Source: Candidatus Kaiserbacteria bacterium (lineage in GTDB: Bacteria; Patescibacteriota; Minisyncoccia; Phycocordibacterales; JABAAK01). From it: a DNA stretch of 36,072 nt. Where the stretch lies: contig JABABE010000119.1 in assembly GCA_014238395.1 (NCBI GenBank), positions 1 to 36,072 on the forward strand, written 5' to 3'. Each line of letters starts with the position of its first letter. The first letter of the stretch is position 1. The translations under genes and the position numbers were made by a program. Shown one piece after another: positions 23,627 to 32,295 of this stretch. The notes below the pieces were generated by a model. The model had not been told where the DNA came from. It saw nothing but the letters and a program-made list of their open reading frames with translations, and searched no databases.

Positions 23627-25295
23627 TATAAGACAATTTATTCAGCTTTTGCAGTTTCTTTTGTATATTCTCCCATTCTTTATTTAGGTTGTCAAGTTTA
23701 GTCAAATCAACCCAATCTTTTTCTCCTGATATATGTAGTAATGTTTTTTTATAGTGATTAAATAAAAATCTTTTTGCATTTTTAAAAATTTCAAGATCAA
23801 TATTAAAATTATTTGTAGAGTTTGATATCTCAAAAACAAATTCACTGATTTTTGATTTATTGTAAACAACAAGTTTGCACTCTTTTAATTCTTCCAAAAG
23901 TTTGTGTGTATTTTGTGAAAGTGAGATTTGTTTTTCTTTAGCATAATCTACAAATTGATTTATCTGTTCAAACAGTTTATCGTTATTTGAATCTTTCTTT
24001 AGATTGTTTGTAATGAAATTTCTCTCATACTCATCGCCAGTAGAACATAAAGATATACGTTTTTTTATAGAATCACAAGAAATATTACAGCACAAAGATA
24101 CACTTTGAATATATTTTTCTTTTAGCATGTCGTTTTCTGTGATTGAAATTAACGGTATTATGTATTCTTGTACCTGAGCTATCATGTCAGTTTCGTTTTT
24201 CGATTTTTTTTGGATTTTTTGCAATAAAAATTCAACAATTGTTTTTGCTGTTTTTATTTGTTCATACCAATTTTCCTTGTTTTCCAAAATAACATCAGCT
24301 GGATCTTTGCCGTTCTCTAAATCCAAAACTTTTACATCCATAGACATCTCTAAGGCCATCTTTGATGTTTTTATTGTTGCAAATATACCAGAAGCATCTC
24401 CATCAAAAGCAATTATTATTTTATTTGATATGTTTTTTAATATTTGAAGATGCTCTTTTGTTACTCCAGTGCCAGAAGACGCGACTGTGTTTTGAAATTT
24501 TGTTTCATGAGCCATAATTACATCCAAATACCCTTCTGTTAAAATTGAAAAATTATGTTTTTTAATATGTGTTTTTGCCTTATATAATCCGTACAAAAAT
24601 CTGGATTTATGATATAAATCAGTCTCTGGAGAATTTATGTACTTTGATTGTTTTTTATTTTCCTCATAAATTCTACCGGCAAAGCCAACTAATAAACTGT
24701 TTGAGTTTCTTAATGGAAAAATTATTCTGTTTTTAAATCTGTCATACGAACCAGCGTCTTTTAGACAAATTAATCCAGACATTGCTATTGATTCTCTTGT
24801 GTAATTTAAATTATCTGTACAATAATTAAATAAATTAGGAGCAAAACCAATTTCCCATTTGTCAATTATACTGCTATCAATCCCTCTGCTTTTTAGGTAG
24901 GTGACTACTTTTTCATTAACTTGTTTTTTATACAGAATTAACGCACTTTCCAATATATCTGATAAATGTTTTTTATTTTTATTATAATCAGTATTTTTAT
25001 TTTCAAATTTAGTTATATCAATACCAACTTTTTGTGAAATTATCTCTAGGGATTTTATGAAATCCACCCCTTCCATTTTTTGTACAAATGTAAATATATC
25101 TCCACCTTGCTGTGTAGAAAAACAATAATAGACACCTTTGTCAGGAGAAACATAAAAAGATGGAGTTTTTTCAGAACTAAAAGGAGACAGTCCTTTGTAT
25201 TTGTTTCCATCTGGTTTTAATTTTGTATAATATGAAATTATGTCTACTATATTAGTACGACTTAAAATTTCCTCCTTTACAGCATCAACATTCAT
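23619..25295 (-). CDS. dnaG: DNA primase with degenerate zinc-binding domain
   Basis: Makes RNA primers at the replication fork; 558 residues. The N-terminal domain keeps the fold signature EKTPSFYVSPDKG and GGDIFTF, but three of four zinc ligands are replaced (S37, S40 and T61; only C58 remains). The polymerase core has FKNRIIFPLRNS and FAGRIYE, and the TOPRIM part has EGYLDVIMAHE, AFDGDASG and GKDPADVI, so catalysis should be intact. The C-terminal helicase-binding region is divergent. It starts directly after the rpoC stop and its end overlaps rpoD by eight bases. Confidence 0.96.
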   Translation of the reverse strand: MNVDAVKEEILSRTNIVDIISYYTKLKPDGNKYKGLSPFSSEKTPSFYVSPDKGVYYCFSTQQGGDIFTFVQKMEGVDFIKSLEIISQKVGIDITKFENKNTDYNKNKKHLSDILESALILYKKQVNEKVVTYLKSRGIDSSIIDKWEIGFAPNLFNYCTDNLNYTRESIAMSGLICLKDAGSYDRFKNRIIFPLRNSNSLLVGFAGRIYEENKKQSKYINSPETDLYHKSRFLYGLYKAKTHIKKHNFSILTEGYLDVIMAHETKFQNTVASSGTGVTKEHLQILKNISNKIIIAFDGDASGIFATIKTSKMALEMSMDVKVLDLENGKDPADVILENKENWYEQIKTAKTIVEFLLQKIQKKSKNETDMIAQVQEYIIPLISITENDMLKEKYIQSVSLCCNISCDSIKKRISLCSTGDEYERNFITNNLKKDSNNDKLFEQINQFVDYAKEKQISLSQNTHKLLEELKECKLVVYNKSKISEFVFEISNSTNNFNIDLEIFKNAKRFLFNHYKKTLLHISGEKDWVDLTKLDNLNKEWENIQKKLQKLNKLSYND

Positions 25296-28200
25296 TTATT
25301 CCTTTTTGAGTTCCAATTTTCTTTTATATTCTTCTTCATCTTCTGCAATCTTTGCTCTAACTTTTTCAATCATTTTATATTTTTGAGATCCTTTGAATGC
25401 GGTTCCTATCGGTACTAATCTACCAGTCATAACATTTGACTTCAAATCATCTAGATAATCTTTACTTCCCTTTACTGCTGCTTGAAGCAATATGTTTGTC
25501 GTACCTTCAAAAGATGCAGTGGAAAGGAAACTGTCTCTTGACTTTGGAATATTCGGAAGACCAAGTATGATTTCTTTTGTCTTCATAGGAGTTCTTCCTT
25601 CTTTTTTAATATTTTCGTTTGCAGAACTAGCTGTATCAGCTTCTATAATATCTCCCGCTGTGTATATAGAATCACCTGAATCTACAATCTCCACTCTTGA
25701 AAACATTTGTTTAATAATAATTTCTAAATGAACAGGAGAGAGCTCTATACCTTGCAGTTCATATATTTTTGTTACTTCATCAAAAATGTATTTTTGTGTA
25801 TTTTCTTTTCCTGTGATTTCAAAAAGAGAATCCAAGTTTGCTGAACCATCAGTTAACATATCTTCTTTATTAATTTTATCACCCACCTTAACTTTTATCT
25901 GTCTTGTTGCGGGTATAACAAAGTCACAAATAGTTTTTTCTTTACCATCTTCTTTAGAATCTTTTTCAATATATATTGTATTAAATTTGTATTTATTTTT
26001 TGAAATATCTATAACCTTACCAGAGACATCAGACAAGATCATCTCTGCTTTTGGATTTCTTTTGTCTAATAATTCAAGAACACGTGGAAGACCTGCAGTT
26101 ATGTCACCACCAATTGATGAAATACCACCTGCATGAAATACTCTCATGGTCAATTGGGTTCCCGGCTGTCCAATAGAAAGCGCTGCATTTGTACCAGCAG
26201 GTTCCCCAAGATCAATTAATTTGTCCGTGGTATTGTCAATTCCATAACATCTCTGACAAATTCCTTTCTTACTCTTACACGAAAGCGGTGATCTAACTGT
26301 AACTTTGTCTATGCTTTCGTCAAGTGATATTATTTCTGCTTGTTCTTTTGAAATCATTTCGTTTTTCTTTACAATAGTCTTTTTATTTTTACCTACAACA
26401 TCATTTGTTGTATATCTTCCGTAAACTCTATTCAAGAAAGATATTTCTATTCCAGATTTTGTTTTCCTGGTCAATTCAAATCCTTTGGTTGATTTGCAAT
26501 TTTCTTCTACTATTACTACTTCCTGAGCAACATCAAACAGTCGACGAGAGAAGTACCCTGCATTCGATGTCTTTAGTGACTTGTCTACGAGCCCTTTTCT
26601 TCCACCATAAGAGTTAATAAAATACTCAATAGAATTTAGTCCATATTTATAACAAGATACAATCGGGTGTTCAAGTACCTCACCTGTAGAAGAAGTTATT
26701 GAACCTATTAATCCAACAACTTGAGCCAATTGTTCTATACTTCCACGGGCACCAGATAATATCATATCTATGATAGAGTTTTGGGATGTGTATTTTGAAA
26801 GAATGTCATTTTTAATATCATCTCTTACTTTTCTCCAATTCTCTATATTTATTCTGGCTCTTTCTTGTTTTGATATGAGTCCTTTTGTGTGAAAATCTAT
26901 ATTTTTATGGTAAGTTTTCCACCCATCATTTACACGAGAATCCAAATCATCTGCTTGTAATAAATCTGTCCAGGCAAATGTAGTACCTGATTTTGTTGCA
27001 TATTCAAATCCAAATGATTTTATACTGTCAAAAAGAGGTACTGTTCTTTCTCTTCCTATTGTGTCCATACAGTGGTTGATAATATCAGTAATCTTTTTTT
27101 TGTTTACTGTTTCGTTAATAAAATCAATTTCATCTGGAAATATCTCATTAAACAAAATTCTACCAACACTTGTATCTAACAAAGCATTGTTATATTTCTT
27201 GTATTTACCCGATGCATCTTTGTCTGTTATAGATATTTTGATTCTATCCGTTAATTTAATAACTTTGTCTTCACACGCAACAATAGCTTCATCTATTGAT
27301 GAAAAGTATTTAATATTTTTTTCTTCTGTGTCAGAAATCACAGTTGTCGTATAACAGCCTAGTGCCATATCATGCGAATTAGGGTTAGATATTATCTCGC
27401 CACTTGCTGGATCTATAATATTATTTTTTGCATTCATTATATATTTAGCCTCAGCTTGTGCTTCTGATGTTAGTGGAAGATACACAACCATATTATCACC
27501 ATCGAAGTCTGCAGCAAAAGCGGCACAAACAAGAGGGCTCAATTCTATTGATATACCCTCCACTAAAATAGGTTTGAAAGACTGTGCTCCCAACTTATGC
27601 AATGTAGGTTGCCTATTTAAAATTACATATTTTCCCTCAATTACATTTTCAAGAACATCCCATATTTCAGGTGCTTCATCATCTATCATTTTATTTGCAT
27701 TTCGCATATTGTATGCCAAATCCTTTTTAATTAATTCAGAAATTATAAAAGGTTTGAATAACTCTAATGCAATTTTTTTAGGGAGACCACATTCATCTAA
27801 TTTAAGATTCGGTCCTACAACAATAACACTTCGTGCACTATAATCAACTCTCTTACCCATTAAGTTTGCTCTAAAATATCCTTGTTTTCTACCAAGGTAT
27901 TCTGCCAAAGATTTTGTAGGCTTTGTTTGTAATTTATATGAAGTTGCTCCAGCTGCATTCAATGATCCGATTGAATTATCAAAAAGAGCATCCACAGCTT
28001 CTTGTAATATTCTCTGCTCATTTTTTAAAATAACTTCTGGTGCATCTCTTTCAATTAATTCTTTTAGTCTATTATTTCTAGTAATAACAGCTCTATACAA
28101 ATCTGTTAGATCAGAGCTTGCAAAACGACCACCGTCAAGTGCAACAATCGGTCGCAGGCCTGGTGGAAGTACAGGTAATACTGTTACAAACATCCACTCT

Positions 28201-29021
28201 GGTTTTGATTTATTTAACAAAAAAGATCTTACTGCACTTAGTCTCTTGTTTATTTTCTTCTTGGCAAGGCTTTTTGCATTTATTGCATCTTTAGACAATT
28301 CTTTTTCTAGTTTTGATAAATCCATATTTTTAAGCATCTCATACAAAACCTTTGGACCGATACCTACTGTAAATAATTTTGGAAATCTTTTTTCAAGTGT
28401 AAAATAATTTTCTTCATCTAAAATTTCTAATGGTTTTATAGACTTTAATTCTTTAACTCTTTCATTGTACAAAACCTGTATTTTCTTCTTTGTTTCTTTT
28501 CTTGTAAGATTTTTTGTTTGCTCAGTGAACTCTGTTTTTAGTTTTGTCTCATACTCTTTAATTTTGTCTTTGTCCACAGAAACAACAACATATGAAGCAA
28601 AATCATTTATTTGTTGTGTATGCTTAATTGATATCCCTAGTAAAAGAGCAATATAGTTTGGTGACTTTCTTAAGTACCAAATATGCGAAACTGGTTCCAC
28701 TAATTTTATATGTCCCATCCTTTCTCTCCTTACGAAGGCTTTGGTTATTTCAACACCACATTTTTCACAGGAAAAACCTTTAAATTGAACACCATTGTAT
28801 TTACCACAGCTACACTGATAATCTTTTTCTGGACCAAAAATTTTTTCATCAGACAAACCTCCAGCCTCTGGTTTGTGCGTTCTGTAATTTATTGTTTCTG
28901 GTTTTAATACTTCTCCATAACTCCATTCTAAAATTTCTTCTGGAGATGCTAAAGAAATATCAACTGATTTTATAAATGAATTTAAGTGTTTGTTTTTGTG
29001 AGTTTTTCTATCTTTTTTCAT
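25296..29021 (-). CDS. rpoC: DNA-directed RNA polymerase subunit beta'
   Basis: The 1241-residue catalytic subunit. The N-terminal zinc site has C70, C72, C85 and C88. The active-site loop reads AADFDGDNM with the magnesium aspartates D505, D507 and D509 (the first residue is A where NADFDGD is usual). The second zinc site is built from CKSTK, SCKSKKGICQRC. The trigger-loop region has GEPAGTNAALSIGQPGTQLTMRVFH with the usual AxSIGEPGTQLTMRTFH changed from E to Q. Length is close to Gram-positive RpoC. It starts three bases after rpoB. Confidence 0.98.
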   Translation of the reverse strand: MKKDRKTHKNKHLNSFIKSVDISLASPEEILEWSYGEVLKPETINYRTHKPEAGGLSDEKIFGPEKDYQCSCGKYNGVQFKGFSCEKCGVEITKAFVRRERMGHIKLVEPVSHIWYLRKSPNYIALLLGISIKHTQQINDFASYVVVSVDKDKIKEYETKLKTEFTEQTKNLTRKETKKKIQVLYNERVKELKSIKPLEILDEENYFTLEKRFPKLFTVGIGPKVLYEMLKNMDLSKLEKELSKDAINAKSLAKKKINKRLSAVRSFLLNKSKPEWMFVTVLPVLPPGLRPIVALDGGRFASSDLTDLYRAVITRNNRLKELIERDAPEVILKNEQRILQEAVDALFDNSIGSLNAAGATSYKLQTKPTKSLAEYLGRKQGYFRANLMGKRVDYSARSVIVVGPNLKLDECGLPKKIALELFKPFIISELIKKDLAYNMRNANKMIDDEAPEIWDVLENVIEGKYVILNRQPTLHKLGAQSFKPILVEGISIELSPLVCAAFAADFDGDNMVVYLPLTSEAQAEAKYIMNAKNNIIDPASGEIISNPNSHDMALGCYTTTVISDTEEKNIKYFSSIDEAIVACEDKVIKLTDRIKISITDKDASGKYKKYNNALLDTSVGRILFNEIFPDEIDFINETVNKKKITDIINHCMDTIGRERTVPLFDSIKSFGFEYATKSGTTFAWTDLLQADDLDSRVNDGWKTYHKNIDFHTKGLISKQERARINIENWRKVRDDIKNDILSKYTSQNSIIDMILSGARGSIEQLAQVVGLIGSITSSTGEVLEHPIVSCYKYGLNSIEYFINSYGGRKGLVDKSLKTSNAGYFSRRLFDVAQEVVIVEENCKSTKGFELTRKTKSGIEISFLNRVYGRYTTNDVVGKNKKTIVKKNEMISKEQAEIISLDESIDKVTVRSPLSCKSKKGICQRCYGIDNTTDKLIDLGEPAGTNAALSIGQPGTQLTMRVFHAGGISSIGGDITAGLPRVLELLDKRNPKAEMILSDVSGKVIDISKNKYKFNTIYIEKDSKEDGKEKTICDFVIPATRQIKVKVGDKINKEDMLTDGSANLDSLFEITGKENTQKYIFDEVTKIYELQGIELSPVHLEIIIKQMFSRVEIVDSGDSIYTAGDIIEADTASSANENIKKEGRTPMKTKEIILGLPNIPKSRDSFLSTASFEGTTNILLQAAVKGSKDYLDDLKSNVMTGRLVPIGTAFKGSQKYKMIEKVRAKIAEDEEEYKRKLELKKE

Positions 29022-29024
29022 GTT

Positions 29025-32000
29025 TTAAAAATTAGGTTTGGTTAATTCATCATTTATAAAGTTTATATTTATTCCAAGTGCTTTTAGAAAATTAACCAAT
29101 ACATTAAAAGATGCTGGTGTGTTTATTTGTGTAATATGTCTTCCTTTGATGATAGCACTGTATGCTGCTGATCTACCAAATACATCATCAGATTTGATAG
29201 TAAACATTTCTCTTAACGTATATGCCGCAGAGTGTCCAAGTAATGCCCACACTTCCATTTCTCCAAATCTGTGTCCACCATTTCTCGCCCTACCACCTAA
29301 TGGTTGTTGAGAAACAAGTGAATAAGGTCCAATAGCTCTCATATGAACTTTGCTTTTTACCATATGACTTAGTTTTAATATATACATATACCCAACAGCA
29401 ACATCCTGTTGAAATTTTTCTCCTGTTTTTCCGTCATATAGTGCTAGTTTTGCAGAAACAGGTTGGCCAGCTTCCTTTAATTCCTTTCCTAAGTCCTCAT
29501 CAGAAAACTCTGACATAGGTAAAACAACCGCTTGATAATTAAGAGTATTTGCAGCCAGTCCAAGATGTAATTCCAAAATTTGTCCAATGTTTAGACGAGA
29601 AGGAACTCCAAGTGGTGTCAAAATAATGTCAACAGGTTTTCCGTCTGCAGTAAAAGGCATGTCTTCCAATGGTAAAACTTTTGAAATAACACCTTTGTTA
29701 CCATGTCTATTTGTAAGCTTGTCTCCTTTTTGTATTTTTCTTGCTTCCGCTATTGTGATTACAATTTTCTTTATTACATCAGGATCAAGTGTATATCCAT
29801 CCTTTTTTTCAAACACATTTACAGCCACAATTCTACCACTTTTACCATTTCCCAACCTAAGTGATGTATCCTTTATATCTTTTGCTTTTTCTCCAAAGAT
29901 TGATTGCAATAACCTATCTTCTGCTGATTGCTGGGACTCTGTTTGTGGTGTGATCTTACCAACCAAAACATCTCCCGTTCTAACTTCAGCTCCTACCCTC
30001 ACAATACCCTCTGCATCCAAATTCCTCAATCTCACCTCGCCTACATTTGGTATATCTGAAGTAGTTTGTTCTTCGCCTAGTTTAGTATTTTTAACACTTA
30101 TCGTATAATCTTGTAAGTCAATAGAAGTGAATACATCGTCTGAAACCAATCTCTCTGATATAACTATTGAATCCTCAAAATTCAACCCATCACAACACAT
30201 AAAGGCAACTCTAAGATTTTTCCCAAGTGCCAATTGACCATTTTTTGTTGATGCGTTGTCTGCTATAACATCACCTTTTTTAATCTCATCTCCCATAGAA
30301 ACTATTGGAGTATGTTGTGTAGATATTGTTTTTGCATTTGTTACTTTAAAAGAATTTAATTCATATGTCTTTTCTTTACCTTTTTTTGTTTTTATTTTTA
30401 TATGAGTTGAATCAAGCCCCACAACTGTACCATTCTCTTCTGCAACAACCATTCTTCCAGTTGATCGTGCAATAGCTTCTTCTGCGCCAGAAGATACAAT
30501 CGGTGCTTCAGGTAAAAGACAAGGTACTGCTTGTGGTTGTGCAGTAGATCCGAACGTTGCTCTTGCAGCAAGATTGGTATGTACAAATGGAATAAGTGAT
30601 GTGGATACTGAAAAAATTTGCCTTGATGATACATCAACATATTCAACTTCCTTTGCATATACAAAAACAATTTTATTTCTATATCTTACTGCAACTTTTT
30701 CCTTTTTGATTTTACCATCTTTGTCTATAGACTTACCTAGGTCTATGATCTTATACAATTCTTCTTTGTCTGAAGTTAAGTATTCGATTTCGTTGGTTAT
30801 TTTACAATTTTTAACTTTCGCATATGGAGTTTTTAATATACCAGTATCATCTATTTGTCCATATGATGCTAAATGTAAAGTTAGTCCTATACTAGCTGAA
30901 TCTGGAGTATGCACTGGACAAATTCTTCCATATTGTGAAGGGTGAACATCTCTCACTTCAAAACTTGCTCTTTCTTTGTTTAATCCACCTTTACCTGTAA
31001 CAGATATTCTTCTCATATGCTCATGTTCTTCTAATATGTTTGTTTGTCTAAGAAACTGCGACAATGAATTGCTTTTAAAGAAACTTTGAACACTTGCTTC
31101 TAGTATTCTAGGGTTAATAATTTGTATTGATTTTGTTGTTTTCTTTACATCAGATCTATTCATTCTGTCTTGAATATTTTTCTTCATCCTCAACAAACCT
31201 GCTGAAACCTCATTTCTTACTAATTCACCAACTAGACGAACTCTTTTTGAAGACATATGATCTATGTCATCTACGATAGAACCAGGAGTGGAATTAAGTC
31301 TTACTATTTCTTTAATTAAATCAACCAAAATTACAGCATCAAAAACTAAATTATATTTAGTTATTTTTTTATTTTCTTTAGATAGCCTGTTTTGTAATCG
31401 AGAAATACCCACATCTCCCATATCAAAATATTTTTTGGAAAAAAATGTTTTTGTATAATTTTTAGCTGCTTCTGCGCTTATAGCATCACTCCCCATTATG
31501 TTTCTATACATACTCAAATACAAGTCATCTGAATCGTCTACAAGATCTATTAAAAGTGTGTTTTCTATGTATTCTTGTTCCTTTTCATTGAAATGTCTTA
31601 ATATTTGTGTTTTTGATTCACCAAACAAAAACCGTATCAGTTGTGTTATAGGGAATTTTCTTTTATTATCGATTTTCGCATACATCTTTTTCCCAATTGC
31701 AGTTTCAATTTCTAGTCTTCTACCACTCAGTGGTATCGCCTTAACGCCAAAAAAATTAATTCCTTGTAATGACTTTGAATTAAAAAAGAAACCATGTGAT
31801 TTAACAATTTGAGATATAACAGTTCTCTCTCTACCATTTATTACAAATGTGTGATTTGGTGTCATTATTGGAATTTCACCAAAATTAATTTCATCTACAG
31901 ACTTTTGTCCTGTCGTAATGTTAGTGAATTTGAGTGTTACAAAAAAAGTAGCAGCATAGTTTTCCATTCTGGATATAGACTCTGATAAAGAATATTTTTC

Positions 32001-32207
32001 TTCTTTGATTTCAAGAGAAACAAATTCCAAATTAAATTTAGAATTTTGATAATCTGAAATTGGAAATATTGACTTAAAAATTTCTTTAAATTCATTGTTT
32101 AAAAAAATATTATAAGATTTCTTTTGAAAATCTAACGAACTATCAAGTTGAAGTAAATCAGTTTTAGGGTTACCAAATATTTTTTGTTGTAGCTTTTGTT
32201 GACTCAT
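29025..32207 (-). CDS. rpoB: DNA-directed RNA polymerase subunit beta
   Basis: At 1060 residues this is a compact beta subunit without the large insertions of E. coli. It has RRISVTGKGGLNKERASFEVRDVHPS (read in two pieces: fork-loop region), GDKLTNRHGNKGVIS with the conserved lysines and histidine, RLNIGQILE and the C-terminal GGRARNGGHRFGEMEVWAL clamp contact. In the rifampicin cluster the residue equal to E. coli D516 is R387, and the usually invariant TPEGPNIGL reads TPDSASIGL (434-442). Transcribed from two likely promoters in the 88-base gap upstream. Confidence 0.98.
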   Translation of the reverse strand: MSQQKLQQKIFGNPKTDLLQLDSSLDFQKKSYNIFLNNEFKEIFKSIFPISDYQNSKFNLEFVSLEIKEEKYSLSESISRMENYAATFFVTLKFTNITTGQKSVDEINFGEIPIMTPNHTFVINGRERTVISQIVKSHGFFFNSKSLQGINFFGVKAIPLSGRRLEIETAIGKKMYAKIDNKRKFPITQLIRFLFGESKTQILRHFNEKEQEYIENTLLIDLVDDSDDLYLSMYRNIMGSDAISAEAAKNYTKTFFSKKYFDMGDVGISRLQNRLSKENKKITKYNLVFDAVILVDLIKEIVRLNSTPGSIVDDIDHMSSKRVRLVGELVRNEVSAGLLRMKKNIQDRMNRSDVKKTTKSIQIINPRILEASVQSFFKSNSLSQFLRQTNILEEHEHMRRISVTGKGGLNKERASFEVRDVHPSQYGRICPVHTPDSASIGLTLHLASYGQIDDTGILKTPYAKVKNCKITNEIEYLTSDKEELYKIIDLGKSIDKDGKIKKEKVAVRYRNKIVFVYAKEVEYVDVSSRQIFSVSTSLIPFVHTNLAARATFGSTAQPQAVPCLLPEAPIVSSGAEEAIARSTGRMVVAEENGTVVGLDSTHIKIKTKKGKEKTYELNSFKVTNAKTISTQHTPIVSMGDEIKKGDVIADNASTKNGQLALGKNLRVAFMCCDGLNFEDSIVISERLVSDDVFTSIDLQDYTISVKNTKLGEEQTTSDIPNVGEVRLRNLDAEGIVRVGAEVRTGDVLVGKITPQTESQQSAEDRLLQSIFGEKAKDIKDTSLRLGNGKSGRIVAVNVFEKKDGYTLDPDVIKKIVITIAEARKIQKGDKLTNRHGNKGVISKVLPLEDMPFTADGKPVDIILTPLGVPSRLNIGQILELHLGLAANTLNYQAVVLPMSEFSDEDLGKELKEAGQPVSAKLALYDGKTGEKFQQDVAVGYMYILKLSHMVKSKVHMRAIGPYSLVSQQPLGGRARNGGHRFGEMEVWALLGHSAAYTLREMFTIKSDDVFGRSAAYSAIIKGRHITQINTPASFNVLVNFLKALGININFINDELTKPNF

Positions 32208-32228
32208 TGAAATAAAAATCTATATTGA

Positions 32229-32257
32229 ATTTTAGACAATCCTGTAGAATCAATCAA
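32229..32257 (-). promoter_or_regulatory. rpoB proximal promoter P2
   Basis: On the minus strand TTGATT (32257-32252), 17 bases, TAAAAT (32234-32229). Predicted start near 32222 leaves about 15 bases of leader before the rpoB ATG. Both hexamers match at four to five of six positions. Confidence 0.5.
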
Positions 32258-32289
32258 TAATACCTTATTTTATATAATGGAGTATTATT
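32256..32289. promoter_or_regulatory. Perfect inverted repeat enclosing the rpoB P1 -10 box
   Basis: On the plus strand AATAATAC (32256-32263) and GTATTATT (32282-32289) are exact reverse complements, 18 bases apart. The P1 -10 hexamer (32267-32272) lies inside and one arm fills the start of the P1 spacer. This could be an operator, or an RNA hairpin ending the upstream gene, although no T-tract follows. Confidence 0.45.
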
Positions 32290-32295
32290 TGTCAA
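32267..32295 (-). promoter_or_regulatory. rpoB distal promoter P1
   Basis: A perfect TTGACA (32295-32290) starts directly after the stop of the upstream membrane-protein gene, followed by 17 bases and TAAAAT (32272-32267). Predicted start near 32260 gives a leader of roughly 53 bases for rpoB-rpoC. Confidence 0.65.

Noticed and set aside
29587..30108. Plus-strand 173-residue frame antisense to rpoB
   Set aside because: It lies completely inside rpoB, has a low-complexity serine/phenylalanine-rich translation and no recognisable domain; it mirrors the codon use of rpoB.
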